Below, piece after piece: positions 40,013-49,719 of a stretch of 64,000 nucleotides of DNA. Origin of the DNA: Leptospira fainei serovar Hurstbridge str. BUT 6 (GTDB lineage: Bacteria; Spirochaetota; Leptospiria; Leptospirales; Leptospiraceae); contig NZ_AKWZ02000010.1 in NCBI RefSeq assembly GCF_000306235.2, positions 1,758,001 to 1,822,000 on the forward strand. Reading direction: 5' to 3'. Numbering within the stretch: position 1 is the stretch's first letter; each line of letters opens with the position of its first letter. Made by a program: the position numbers and the translations under genes. The notes under the pieces were generated by a model. That model was not told where the DNA came from and ran no database searches. It was given only the letters and a program-made list of their open reading frames with translations.

Positions 40013-40381
40013 TTCAATCGTTTCATTAAAACCGAAGGGTAGATCGCATGAGGGTCTCTCTTCGGCAAGCCCGCCGGAATACTGAGAATCTTGGAAATTG
40101 AAAACCTTCACTTATTTTAGGTGGGGAACGGTTTGGGCGGCTAAGGGATTTGTATTCCCCACCGGTCGTGGGTGGGGGGCCGGTCGGTGGTACCCCGCGT
40201 TCCCGGCAGGCTGGATCGCGTATCTATCACAGATTCGGAAAACCTTCAAGCATTTTTTGGAACGGCAAATTCTGTGGGAGCTCCAACATTCGCGAACCGA
40301 TACCTTTCGTTAATCCGGGATTTTTAAACTAGTCGTTTATATAATTAAAATATAGAGTTCGTAGAACTTTCGGTTCCCGAT
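40013..40381. other. Gene-free stretch between gltB and a glycosyltransferase gene
   Basis: Convergent intergenic region. It carries repeat copy 3 (40143-40288, inverted) and no credible gene. Confidence 0.6.
40143..40288 (-). repeat. Interspersed non-coding repeat, copy 3 (inverted)
   Basis: Read on the minus strand it gives GGAGCTCCCACA, a GGTACC box, then CCGGCCCCCCACCC and GGTGGGGAA in the same order as copies 1 and 2. It is the most diverged copy: the hairpin loop region reads CACCCACGACCGGTGGGG, so the stem is partly broken. Confidence 0.65.
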
Positions 40382-41503
40382 TCATTGCCACGATAGAAGC
40401 TCTTCGATCGCGCTTGCGATATCCGCGACTCCATTCGTTTGCAAACGGGGGTCGCTTTCAGGTCGCTTATTACCTGCGTTTACGGACGCTTCTTCCCATC
40501 TGAAATTATATAAATCATCGTGACTGATAAACGAAGAGTAAAAATTCTTCTCCAAAGCTTCGACTAAAAATTGGTATTCGGGAAAATCGCCTCTATCGGT
40601 GTACAAAATTCGAGTATTTGCCAATAACGCTTCACTTAAGATTCCGTATCCCGGTTTCGTTAAAACAAAATCGCAGGCAGTAATTAAATCCGGATAATGG
40701 CAAGGCGGAACGGAAACTACTCCGAGGGAATTGGGGGTAGGGCCTTTCAGCTCGGTGCCGCTGATCACGATTCTTTTTTTTGCGGGATTCCAATCTCGCC
40801 ATGAAAACCGTTCAGGATCGATTCCATAGGCGCCAAAGGAGAAAAGATAATATTCGACATCCTTCTCAAAACCGAATTGTCGTCGTGCTTCTTCTTTGGA
40901 TAAATTCGGCTTTCGACCCAATAATCCGATCTCTCTTTTATTATTAAGCGAAGTTGTCGGGCAGGAAAAAGGTAAAATCAACCCCAAGTCGCAAAGCGCA
41001 TACTCGTTACGAATTTCTTCCGCATACTGTGAGAATATCGGTCGTTTATAGTGTGAATAAATGAAGTCCCAGGTGAAATTACCCAAGAAGAAGGATGGGA
41101 TTTTTAATTTAGAGGAAACGGCAAAAGGAAGAGGCGCGGCATCCGACCAGACGAGATCGTATCCGTCTTTTTGGGAAAATGCGTATTCCGTTTCGATCCA
41201 GCTTTCTTTTTGAGAACGAAATAGCTCGATCTCCTTTTCGGTCGCATACAAATCCATTCCGAGAGAATCTCTTTGAACGATACCGACATCCGTCTTCGAC
41301 TTCCGAAATTGAATTCTATCCTTGGATCGAAGCCACGATTCGTTTTTATTTAAAGTGAACGAAAAGTCTTCGGCTCGTTCAGAAACGATAGTTGCAGACC
41401 AACCGCTATTATTCGCGAGTAAAAATGAAATCGCTTCAAGGGACCGGCTTATATGCCCGAAACCGTGACTGCTCAAATAGACTAAAAGGCGGACTTGGGC
41501 CAT
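40382..41503 (-). CDS. GT-B-like glycosyltransferase
   Basis: A 373-residue protein starting VRLLVYLSSHGFGHISR, the glycine/histidine loop of GT-B fold transferases and the N-terminal part of L-arabinokinase-like proteins. The C-terminal half has YLFSFGAYG, VPPCHYPDLITACDFVLTKPGYGILSEAL, a donor-binding pattern of GT28-type enzymes. Acceptor and sugar donor are unknown. It is last in a tight operon after the methyltransferase genes (2 bases after the TrmH-like gene). Confidence 0.8.
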   Translation of the reverse strand: MAQVRLLVYLSSHGFGHISRSLEAISFLLANNSGWSATIVSERAEDFSFTLNKNESWLRSKDRIQFRKSKTDVGIVQRDSLGMDLYATEKEIELFRSQKESWIETEYAFSQKDGYDLVWSDAAPLPFAVSSKLKIPSFFLGNFTWDFIYSHYKRPIFSQYAEEIRNEYALCDLGLILPFSCPTTSLNNKREIGLLGRKPNLSKEEARRQFGFEKDVEYYLFSFGAYGIDPERFSWRDWNPAKKRIVISGTELKGPTPNSLGVVSVPPCHYPDLITACDFVLTKPGYGILSEALLANTRILYTDRGDFPEYQFLVEALEKNFYSSFISHDDLYNFRWEEASVNAGNKRPESDPRLQTNGVADIASAIEELLSWQ

Positions 41504-41505
41504 TT

Positions 41506-42342
41506 CTATTTGTTTTGCCTCAACACTTCATACATTAAGATTCCGGCCGACATTGCGAGATTTAAACTATCCGCATGACCTTTCATCGGCAGCGAGATGT
41601 AGAGATCGCTCTTTGATCTCGCGAATTCGCTTAATCCATATTGTTCACTCCCGAATACGAGAGCTATCTTGCCTTTTAAGTCGGAGTCCCAATAGACGGA
41701 TTTCGCTTCCGGCGTAACTGCCGTTATCTTATACCCCTCTTTTTTTAATACGGGATACAGATTCTGAATGAGAGATTGATAAACGTTTAAAGTAAAAAGG
41801 GTACCTGTCGAAGAGCGGATCACGTTTGGGTTCAATAAATCCAGCTTAGGATCCGCGACAAAAATCGTGTTAAAGCCGGCACCTTCGGCGGTTCTGAGGA
41901 TCGTTCCTAAATTTCCGGGCTTCTCCACTCCCTCGACGACTAAAATTGGGGAACCGTTTAGAGGGATCGTTTCGGGGAGGGAAAAATCCGGTAAGAAAGC
42001 GGTTGCGATTAGACCGTCTGGCCGATCTCGATACGAAATCTTTTCGAAAATCGGTTTAGGAACGATAATCGTTTTCGCTTGGACGGATTCCACCAAAGCG
42101 TCTTCGTTTTCTCCCAAATAGCATTCGGGACAGGTAAGTATATATTCGAATTTTATTTTACCCGAGGTCAATGCTCGAGAAATCTCCCGATACCCTTCGA
42201 TGAAGAATGCATCGGCTTTTTCCCGATTCTTTTTTTCCTTAAGGCCGGATATGTATTTCAGCTTCTCATTTGAGAAGCTTGTGATCTCGAGGTAATACCG
42301 TTTTCCCGTCAAAGTTCCAACCTCTCGGAGTAGAAGATACAA
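41506..42342 (-). CDS. TrmH/SpoU family RNA 2'-O-methyltransferase
   Basis: A protein of up to 278 residues. An alternative TTG start at 42312 would give a 4-base stop-start overlap with the upstream gene and begins TGKRYYLEI. SPOUT motifs are present: ILVVEGVEKPGNLGTILRTAEG (motif 1), IALVFGSEQYGLS (motif 2) and YISLPMKGHADSLNLAMSAGILMYE (motif 3, in the deep trefoil knot). The target may be rRNA or tRNA; the sequence does not say which. Confidence 0.88.
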   Translation of the reverse strand: MYLLLREVGTLTGKRYYLEITSFSNEKLKYISGLKEKKNREKADAFFIEGYREISRALTSGKIKFEYILTCPECYLGENEDALVESVQAKTIIVPKPIFEKISYRDRPDGLIATAFLPDFSLPETIPLNGSPILVVEGVEKPGNLGTILRTAEGAGFNTIFVADPKLDLLNPNVIRSSTGTLFTLNVYQSLIQNLYPVLKKEGYKITAVTPEAKSVYWDSDLKGKIALVFGSEQYGLSEFARSKSDLYISLPMKGHADSLNLAMSAGILMYEVLRQNK

Positions 42343-43175
42343 TTGGAACCGGCCGGATAAATGCGTCCCGTGGTTTCTTGTATGGAGAGTTCTTCGGTAA
42401 GATAATTTCCTTTGCTCCGAATTCTGCCTTCCAATATTCTTCGTAAGGCAAGCGGACTGAATCCGGCCGAATGACAGGTCAATACTACAAACTCCGGTTT
42501 GGAATCACAAAGCTGCATGAGGAGGTCCATCATTTCCGGAAGGTCCCGTTCGATTTTAAAAACTTCACCGCTGGCCCCTCTTCCGAAAGTAGGAGGATCT
42601 AAAATGAATCCGGCATACTTTTTCTTTCTGCGAATTTCGCGTCCCAAAAATTTAAGTACGTCTTCCACCATCCACCTAACTTTCTTATCCGCTAACCCGG
42701 ATGCATCGGCGTTCTCTTTAGCCCATTCGACCATTCCTTTGGAAGCGTCGAGGTGGCAAGCGTCCATTCCTCCGGCCAATACGGAAAGAGTCGAAAGACC
42801 GGAATAGGCGAATAAATTTAAAACCTCACCTTTGCCGGAAAGTTGCGAAGAAAAATTCCGAATCCTATTCCAGTTTTCCCTCTGTTCCGCAAACAGTCCG
42901 AGATGACCGAAAGGAGTGAATCGGATCTTCACGGACAAATCATCGATCTCGATAAAGAATTCGTCTTCGGGCCGGTCCGCCCATTTCCAATTTCCCCCTC
43001 CTTTATCACTCCTATGGTACTCCCCATCGGCATCTTTCCAGAGAGCGATCTTAGTCGGCGGCCAGGCGCTCACGGGAGATGGACGAATGATTTTGTACGG
43101 CCCAATTTGTTCGAGTTTCTTAAAATTACCGGAATCTAAGAGTTCATAGGTTCCGCTGGATATTGCTCGTTTCAT
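42309..43175 (-). CDS. Class I SAM-dependent methyltransferase (RlmI/K-like fold)
   Basis: A 288-residue protein. The SAM motif I is VLNLFAYSGLSTLSVLAGGM, then DASKGMVEWAKENADASGL, and motif IV is GFILDPPTFGRG (a DPPxF type). The ITAG-like WKDADGEYHRSDKGGGNWKW segment is unusual. It overlaps the preceding methyltransferase by 4 bases and the following TrmH-like gene by up to 34. The two methyltransferases look like distant paralogues. Confidence 0.82.
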   Translation of the reverse strand: MKRAISSGTYELLDSGNFKKLEQIGPYKIIRPSPVSAWPPTKIALWKDADGEYHRSDKGGGNWKWADRPEDEFFIEIDDLSVKIRFTPFGHLGLFAEQRENWNRIRNFSSQLSGKGEVLNLFAYSGLSTLSVLAGGMDACHLDASKGMVEWAKENADASGLADKKVRWMVEDVLKFLGREIRRKKKYAGFILDPPTFGRGASGEVFKIERDLPEMMDLLMQLCDSKPEFVVLTCHSAGFSPLALRRILEGRIRSKGNYLTEELSIQETTGRIYPAGSNCIFYSERLEL

Positions 43176-44437
43176 TCGGTACTCGTGTCTGACTTTAATC
43201 GATTAACATTTAGATATAAATGAACTTTAAAGTATTTACCTTCGGGGAACTCCCCGCGAATCGGATGATCCGGTTCAGGAGACAGTCGAAATAAATTCTT
43301 ATAATTCCATCCTTGAGATGCTAGGCTTTCTCGGCCAATCTTTTCAAATTCCTGTTCCGGAATCCGTCCGGAACAGGATAGAAGCACAAGATCGCCGCCG
43401 GGTTCTATATGTTCTAGCGATTTTGCAATCAACGTTCTATATGCTTTTTTTGCGGATGGAATCGAGGCTTGCGTCGGTGCGAGATTCGGCGGGTCCAAAA
43501 CGATGAGTTCAAATTTTCTATGTTCTAGGAAATCCCAGGTTTTAAAAAGATCAGCTCTGACAAGTTCATGAATGCCGATTGAAACCTTGACATTTTTCCG
43601 CTCGAAAGCGTTTGCAGGAGGAACGTCGATCAATTGCGAAGCAAATTCTAACAGTGATTCTCTGGAGCCGTCGACCGAAACGATCGATTGAGCGCCCGAA
43701 GCCTGCATACAAAGCGAGGTCAGGCCGGTATGACAGAATAAATGTAGGCACTTTCTATCTTTGGCCATTTCTTTCTTTTCCAATAAGGCGATTCGCAAAT
43801 TTCGAACGTCCAGAAAAAGACCGCCTTTCTGGCCGGGGATCTTAACCTTAAATTCGAGATCCTTCATCCTGATTTTCTCTTCGAACGGAATGTGGGAACT
43901 TCCTCGTAAAAACCGCGGTGCCGACGACGGTGCGTTTCCGGTTCTATGGGGAGAAATCAACAGTATTCTTTCGGGTCGAGGTTCATTGACGGTATCCGAT
44001 GCCGAATACAATAAGCGAACTACTAATCTTGCAAGCCGGTACAAACTTTGGGAATAAATCTGGACAACCCAGGTGTTTGCATATTTATCTACGGTGATTC
44101 CGGGGATCTTGTCGTTTTCTCCGTGTAAAATTCTATATGCATCCGTAATGGAACGTAACTGTTTTCGTTTTTCTAATGCGCTTAATAAAGTTTTGCGAAG
44201 CGTTTCTAAAGAGAATTCTTTACCGCTCTGTAGAATCCGTATTCCGATCGGTCCGGAAACGGAGTAAATACCGTATCCCAAGACTTCGTTTGTTCCGGAT
44301 ACTAATCGTAGCCAATCGCCGTCCTTGAATGCGGAAGCTGCGGAAGAAATATTTCCCGTCAATATCCATGGATGCCCCGAACGGAGAATTGCTTCGGAGG
44401 ATTTATTGAGCTGATAACGACGCACTTGGTGAAACAA
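43172..44437 (-). CDS. RlmI/RlmK-like 23S rRNA cytosine methyltransferase
   Basis: A 421-residue protein with an N-terminal PUA-type RNA-binding domain (residues about 8-85: SGHPWILTGNI, KDGDWLRLVSGTNEVLGYG), then LHGENDKIPGITVDKYANTWVVQIYS and a Rossmann methyltransferase with FCHTGLTSLCMQASGA and LIVLDPPNLAP. RlmI makes m5C1962 in 23S rRNA in E. coli; whether this protein hits the same base is inference. First gene of a four-gene overlapping operon. Confidence 0.85.
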   Translation of the reverse strand: MFHQVRRYQLNKSSEAILRSGHPWILTGNISSAASAFKDGDWLRLVSGTNEVLGYGIYSVSGPIGIRILQSGKEFSLETLRKTLLSALEKRKQLRSITDAYRILHGENDKIPGITVDKYANTWVVQIYSQSLYRLARLVVRLLYSASDTVNEPRPERILLISPHRTGNAPSSAPRFLRGSSHIPFEEKIRMKDLEFKVKIPGQKGGLFLDVRNLRIALLEKKEMAKDRKCLHLFCHTGLTSLCMQASGAQSIVSVDGSRESLLEFASQLIDVPPANAFERKNVKVSIGIHELVRADLFKTWDFLEHRKFELIVLDPPNLAPTQASIPSAKKAYRTLIAKSLEHIEPGGDLVLLSCSGRIPEQEFEKIGRESLASQGWNYKNLFRLSPEPDHPIRGEFPEGKYFKVHLYLNVNRLKSDTSTE

Positions 44438-44482
44438 TGTTAAGGGAAGTGTTTGATCGAAAATATTTCTTTCGGAATAAGC

Positions 44483-44515
44483 AAAAAGGATCTCCCCGGG
44501 AACGGAGAGATCCTT
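44483..44515 (-). terminator. Rho-independent terminator after gltA
   Basis: On the minus strand AAGGATCTC and GAGATCCTT form a nine-pair stem, closed by a GC-rich loop and followed directly by a T run. It sits 36 bases past the gltA stop and ahead of the RlmI/K-like operon. Confidence 0.8.
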
Positions 44516-44550
44516 CGGATCATAGTTTGTCGATAGAGGATTCGAACAAA

Positions 44551-45840
44551 TTAGGCTTTTTTCTTTGCCTGATCATAACCCGTGTCCGTCGGGCCGACGT
44601 AAATTTGACGAGGACGACCGATCTTCATGTCCGGAGATTCGATCATTTCCTTCCATTGCGCGATCCAGCCGGGAAGGCGGCCCATAGCGAACATAACCGT
44701 AAACATATTCACCGGAATTCCTAAAGCGCGGTAAATGATCCCGCTGTAAAAGTCCACGTTAGGATAAAGTTTTCTTTCGACGAAATAAGGATCGTTCAGA
44801 GCCGCTTCTTCCAATTCTTTCGCGATGTCCAACAGGGGATCTTTCACTCCGAGACGAGCCAGTACCGAATCACAAGCTTTCTTAATGATCTTCGCCCTAG
44901 GATCGAAGTTCTTATAAACGCGGTGGCCGAAACCGGAAAGACGGAAGGCGTCGTTTTTATCCTTCGCTTTCTCTACGATTTTTTTAACAGGCAGTCCCGA
45001 GGCCTTAATTTCCAAGAGCATTTCTAAAACTTCCTGATTGGCTCCTCCGTGGCGAGGTCCCCAGAGTGCGCAGATCCCCGCGGAAATCGCTCCATAAAGA
45101 TTCGCTAATGAAGAACCCACCAATCTGACGGTGGAAGTCGAACAGTTCTGCTCGTGATCGGCGTGCAGGATTAAAAGTAGATTCAGGGCCTTTACGATTT
45201 CAGGATCGATATAATATTCTTCACTCGGAACCGAAAACATCATGTTCAAGAAATTTCCGCAATAATCCAGATGATTCAAAGGATGAATCGTGGGTTGTCC
45301 TAGCGATTTCTTATACGCGAACGCCGCAATCGTCGGAAATTTCGCCAAAAGACGAATCATCGAAATATGACGATGCTCAGGGTTTTCCGGATCGTAAGAA
45401 TCCTGATAATAGGTCGATAAGGATCCGATCATCGACGACATGATTGCCATCGGATGACCGTCTTTAGGAAAGCCGTTATAAAGACGTTTTAGGTCTTCGT
45501 GAATCAGAGTATGCATCGTCAGTTCCTGATTCCATTTTTGAAGGTCCGCGTCGTTCGGTAAATGGCCGTATATGAGTAAGTAAGCCACTTCGGTAAACGT
45601 GGATTGTTCCGCAAGCTGCTCGATCGGAATACCACGGTATCTTAATATTCCGAGTTCTCCATCCAGGAAAGTGACCGCGCTTGTGCAGGCACCGGTGTTC
45701 AGATAGCCGTTATCCAGGGTAATATAGCCGGTCTGCTGTCTAAGTTTGGAAATATCGATCGCTTTCTCGTTTTCAGTCCCGACAATAATGGGAAGTTCAT
45801 ATTCCTTTCCATCGATTTTGAGGATTGCGGTGTTTGACAT
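44551..45840 (-). CDS. gltA: Citrate synthase
   Basis: It condenses acetyl-CoA and oxaloacetate, the entry to the citric acid cycle. The 429-residue type II enzyme starts MSNTAILKIDGKEYELPI and has GYITLDNGYLNTGACTSAVTFLDG, LNLLLILHADHEQNCSTSTVR and SGFGHRVYKNFDPRAKI, which carry the catalytic His and Asp. A CAGGAGAA ribosome-binding site precedes the ATG at 45840. Confidence 0.96.
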   Translation of the reverse strand: MSNTAILKIDGKEYELPIIVGTENEKAIDISKLRQQTGYITLDNGYLNTGACTSAVTFLDGELGILRYRGIPIEQLAEQSTFTEVAYLLIYGHLPNDADLQKWNQELTMHTLIHEDLKRLYNGFPKDGHPMAIMSSMIGSLSTYYQDSYDPENPEHRHISMIRLLAKFPTIAAFAYKKSLGQPTIHPLNHLDYCGNFLNMMFSVPSEEYYIDPEIVKALNLLLILHADHEQNCSTSTVRLVGSSLANLYGAISAGICALWGPRHGGANQEVLEMLLEIKASGLPVKKIVEKAKDKNDAFRLSGFGHRVYKNFDPRAKIIKKACDSVLARLGVKDPLLDIAKELEEAALNDPYFVERKLYPNVDFYSGIIYRALGIPVNMFTVMFAMGRLPGWIAQWKEMIESPDMKIGRPRQIYVGPTDTGYDQAKKKA

Positions 45841-46037
45841 TTGTTTCTCCTGGGTAAAATATCTATTATGTAGGGCAGTCGAATGCGGCGGAGCCGAGGA
45901 ACTGCGAACGCAGATCTTCGGTCACGAACCCGGCATCTCGACTTTAAGACCGTTTCGGATTCGGAACTTTCCGTAAATACTATCCTATGAATCGGAAATT
46001 CTAGACAATCCAAAAAAAGGAAAGATAAACCTAGGTT

Positions 46038-48305
46038 TTAACGGTTCTTATAATGCCTTAGAGTCTGATAATTGTAATAGTTGGACGTTACGATTCTACA
46101 ATAATCACGGGGTTCTTTTACGGGGAGTTCCTCCAGGAAATGATTAAAGTCTCCTCGATAATGGTTCCGTTTCCATTTTCTCAAATTACCCGGGCCGCCG
46201 TTATAGGCGATGGAGGCCCACTTTAAGTCGTTTTCATTGCTGGATAAAAGATATTTCAGGAACCTGGCGCCCATTTGTACGGAAATTTCCGGATCAAAGA
46301 GAGAATAAGGGCCTAATCCTAGTCCCTGCGCAAGTCCCTTTCCTGTCGCGCCCATAATTTGCATCAGCCCGCGAGCGTTGGAGACGGAAACCGCATTTTC
46401 CTTAAAAAAGGATTCCTGTCTCATCACGGCATACACTATATCTTCGTCGATGCCGAAGGATTGGGAATATTTCGTCACTAAATCGCGATGAGGTCGGGGG
46501 TAAATTCTGGAAGCGAGTTTGGATGGTAGAAGAATCACGTCGTCAGGAATTCGTTGCTTCTTCATTAAATTACGAATATGGAAAACCGTTAAATACTGAT
46601 TTCCGGTGGCTTCTCCTAACGCGGCTAAAATTTCATCTCGCTCATCGTCTCCGATTCCATTTTGGGATTTATATTTGTCGACTAGGGCCGTAGCGTAGGC
46701 CATCTCCCCGATTTCCAAATAATCCCGGGCATTTTGAAGGAGATAGTTGCCTCGAATTCTGCTGTGGGCCGAGTCGATTCGCATATCTAGTTGGAATGCT
46801 TCCGGGAAATATGCGAATTCCAGATCCCGTCCCACGATTTTGCCCGCGAATTTAGGATCTCCTGCGGTGAGTGACAGATATTCAAACAAGCTTTCCTTGT
46901 TTCGTAACGGACTGTCAGGCTGTAAAATTCGAGAGATTTCGTCGGAAAACTCTTCTCTTATCACTCTCGTATAATAGGATCCGGGGATGGATCGATAATA
47001 AGATTTTAACCAATCCCGTAGATCCTCCGATTTGCCCTTGTTTTTAAGATTTCGTAGATACCAATAGACTAGTCTGCCTTTTACGGGAAGATTCGGAATT
47101 CTTCGTAACGCTTCCTTCCAGTAAGAATCCTCTAAAAAATGTGTTTGGTCTCCCGTGATTAGATCGATCAGTTCGTCTTGACGAGTTAAATTATAAGGAT
47201 TTCGTTCTAGAGAAGCGAGAAGGCGCGAAAAATATTTATCCCGATTTCCTAATTTCTTATAAGCTCTGGCGAATGCATATTCGACTTCGTCGGTGGAGGA
47301 GAGAGAAATGTCTTCCAATACTTTTAGAGCCGGACCGCCCAGACTTTGGTTTGAGAGTTCTCGGGACATGGCCGCCGTAAAATCGGAACCGGATTGCGCA
47401 AATCCTTTGTATCTGAAAAGGAAAGACGGGATACGTTCCGGTTGATACTGAACCAAGATTCTCGCAGCGGCTTTAAAGCTTTCCGGTTTTTCGAACTGCA
47501 CGGAAGCGAAATTGGAATGGGAGGAAAGATACGATTTCCGATCTCCTGCGGAAAGAAAAGTTAGAAAATGAACTCCTTTTTCGACCGGAAGAGACCGGTA
47601 GAAAGAATCCCCTTTCCATGTTTTTAAATCCGTGAAGATGTCTTTTTTTGTGTAGGATGGAGTGTTCGCATCCTCCATCAATCCGTAAAGAATCGTCTCT
47701 CCTTTTTGAACCTCGCCGAATTTATAGAGTGCTTTACCGTACCGGTAATTTGCCATTGCTCCGAAATATTCCCGTCGGTCTTTCTCCGAAAACGACTCGG
47801 CGTATTCTTTCGCTTCCTTGAATCGATTGGTTTCGTAGAGAATCTTTAGAATTTCGGAGATGGAGTTCCTGTAGATCGGATCGTATGCTTGAGGAAATTT
47901 TTTGAGATACGTTACTAATTCCCCGGAGGAGAGGGTTTTTCGTTTTGCCATCTCCTCATACAATTTCCAGAATGTGACTTTAGTTATGGCGCTTGTAGAA
48001 GGGAGAGGATTCGCGATCACTTCCAAAAGATCGTCTCGACCGACGCCCGCGACCATTTTGCCTTTTAGTAAGGAAACTAAATATCGATATTTTGCGTTTC
48101 CATCTCCGTCAGGGTGGGTTTCATGAAAGCGGACCATCGCGTAAACTTCGGATTCCGTGGTCGGGTGACGCTCTCGAAAGATGCGCCTGATTTTTTCCAA
48201 ACTATAGGATTTGGTCAGGTATTTTACGTCGTCGTTCCCCAAAAGACTGCCGACAACTAGAAATAGTAGAGTTACGAGAACCGTCTTTTTCATGCGATTC
48301 TTCAC
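46038..48305 (-). CDS. Soluble lytic transglycosylase-like protein
   Basis: A 755-residue exported protein (signal peptide about residues 5-22). The long N-terminal part is a ring of TPR-like helices (ETNRFKEAKEYAESFSEKDRREY and following). The C-terminal catalytic domain has Glu631 in VMRQESFFKENAVS, the GLMQIM segment, and AYNGGPGNLRKW, as in the Slt70/SLT family. It would cleave peptidoglycan to 1,6-anhydro products. N-terminal residues KTVLVTLLFLVVGSLLG form the signal. Confidence 0.92.
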   Translation of the reverse strand: MKNRMKKTVLVTLLFLVVGSLLGNDDVKYLTKSYSLEKIRRIFRERHPTTESEVYAMVRFHETHPDGDGNAKYRYLVSLLKGKMVAGVGRDDLLEVIANPLPSTSAITKVTFWKLYEEMAKRKTLSSGELVTYLKKFPQAYDPIYRNSISEILKILYETNRFKEAKEYAESFSEKDRREYFGAMANYRYGKALYKFGEVQKGETILYGLMEDANTPSYTKKDIFTDLKTWKGDSFYRSLPVEKGVHFLTFLSAGDRKSYLSSHSNFASVQFEKPESFKAAARILVQYQPERIPSFLFRYKGFAQSGSDFTAAMSRELSNQSLGGPALKVLEDISLSSTDEVEYAFARAYKKLGNRDKYFSRLLASLERNPYNLTRQDELIDLITGDQTHFLEDSYWKEALRRIPNLPVKGRLVYWYLRNLKNKGKSEDLRDWLKSYYRSIPGSYYTRVIREEFSDEISRILQPDSPLRNKESLFEYLSLTAGDPKFAGKIVGRDLEFAYFPEAFQLDMRIDSAHSRIRGNYLLQNARDYLEIGEMAYATALVDKYKSQNGIGDDERDEILAALGEATGNQYLTVFHIRNLMKKQRIPDDVILLPSKLASRIYPRPHRDLVTKYSQSFGIDEDIVYAVMRQESFFKENAVSVSNARGLMQIMGATGKGLAQGLGLGPYSLFDPEISVQMGARFLKYLLSSNENDLKWASIAYNGGPGNLRKWKRNHYRGDFNHFLEELPVKEPRDYCRIVTSNYYNYQTLRHYKNR

Positions 48306-48351
48306 TCTTTCTCTCGTTTACAAAGGTTCAACTCCAAAAAGGTAGTCAGGC

Positions 48352-49665
48352 ATGCAGGTTTCAACGTCCCAAGCAGAATGGCCCGAGATCACCCTGAGTC
48401 GCCCAGAAAGGGAAAGTTCGGAGGCATTGGTCGGCAAGAAGCTTGCTCCCGAGGTTTCCGCTCCGTCGGAAGTTTATCGCTTAAAAACGAAGATACTGGA
48501 AAACTATAACGGTAGTATTCTTACTCACTTAAAACCGCTGGATTGCTTTCGTTCCGACTTGTTCGGTCATTTCAAGTTCCTTTCTCCTAGAACGGATTGG
48601 ATTCGGGAAGACGGAATTACCGAACGAGAGGAAAGACTCCTACGTTTGTTCTTCGAAGAGCTTTTGGAGGAACTGGAGGGGCATGTCGTTTGGGATAGCG
48701 AACTCTTCTCTCTTTGTTCCGCATTCTTGCTCTGCGAAGAACGTTTGGACGAATACAAGAAATTACTGAATTCTTTTCCGGAGGATCTTCCCGAAGCTCG
48801 CGACGGCAGGATCTTACTATTTTTTCTGGGATTTCTGGATTTCATTCCTGAAAAGCTCGCGATTCCGAGCGATCTAAGCATAAGGGAAACATTGGCGTTT
48901 TCTCACAAAAAAGAGAGCTTGGATGAACGACAAAAATTTCTCCTATATGATCTAACCGTCTCGGGAAAAGAGCCTTCCCTGGTCGGATTAGCATATCATT
49001 ATTTTCGATTCAATCAGATCGGCTTACGTAACGTAAAAGTTTTGGATGCGATCGTTGTTCGTCGCTGGAGCGAGTTGAACGACGAGGAAAAAGACCATTT
49101 TCTTCGGGACTATGAAACGAGACATTCGATTTGGGATCGTTTCTTTCTTCTGAAGAAATTCAAATCCAAGGATGAGCAAAGATCATGGCTCCGATTGGAG
49201 AGGCAAAAAAACGGCAGGGAAGAACTCTCGGACACGCTGAGGGAATCGATTCTCGGCGGCGGAGACGAGAGCCTTTTCGAACGTTACGAAATTTTAAGGG
49301 AAAAGCGATTGGTGCATACCCTTAGGCCGTTCGAACTTTTGGTTCTCTGGAATTCCACGGCAGCTTCTCGCTTGGACTCGGACTTGGTGGACATAGAAAG
49401 GGCCTATCCCGATTCGTATTTGATTCATCGCGCTGTAGCCGTAAAAGAATTCAAAGAAAGAAAATTCGACGCATTCCGTGAACGATTAGCTCGCACCGGG
49501 CGCTTCCAATATTCTCCCGAAATGATTTATCTGAAAGCGATCGCGCTTTTGGAAAGCGGGGAAGGGGAAGAAGGAATAAAACTGCTGGAATCCTTGGTGT
49601 ATAAATTTCCGGATTCGGACTTTCTACGGCTCGTATTGGAACGATACAAGAAGCGATCCAATTAA
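48352..49665 (+). CDS. Helical-repeat hypothetical protein
   Basis: A 437-residue soluble protein without signal peptide. The chain is highly charged and helical throughout. The C-terminal 80 residues (AVKEFKERKFDAFRERLA, MIYLKAIALLESGEGEEGIKLLESLVYKFPDS) resemble tandem TPR-type repeats. No catalytic motif. It starts a plus-strand run leading to bactofilin and pdxA. Confidence 0.7.
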   Translation: MQVSTSQAEWPEITLSRPERESSEALVGKKLAPEVSAPSEVYRLKTKILENYNGSILTHLKPLDCFRSDLFGHFKFLSPRTDWIREDGITEREERLLRLFFEELLEELEGHVVWDSELFSLCSAFLLCEERLDEYKKLLNSFPEDLPEARDGRILLFFLGFLDFIPEKLAIPSDLSIRETLAFSHKKESLDERQKFLLYDLTVSGKEPSLVGLAYHYFRFNQIGLRNVKVLDAIVVRRWSELNDEEKDHFLRDYETRHSIWDRFFLLKKFKSKDEQRSWLRLERQKNGREELSDTLRESILGGGDESLFERYEILREKRLVHTLRPFELLVLWNSTAASRLDSDLVDIERAYPDSYLIHRAVAVKEFKERKFDAFRERLARTGRFQYSPEMIYLKAIALLESGEGEEGIKLLESLVYKFPDSDFLRLVLERYKKRSN

Positions 49666-49719
49666 GTGAGTAAACTTCTTGCTTTCGGAATCGAAATCGG
49701 CTAGAATAAAAATTCCATT

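Noticed and set aside
40047..40079. CCGAAG...CTTCGG inverted pair after gltB as terminator
   Set aside because: Only six-base arms, a loop of about 22 bases and no T run.
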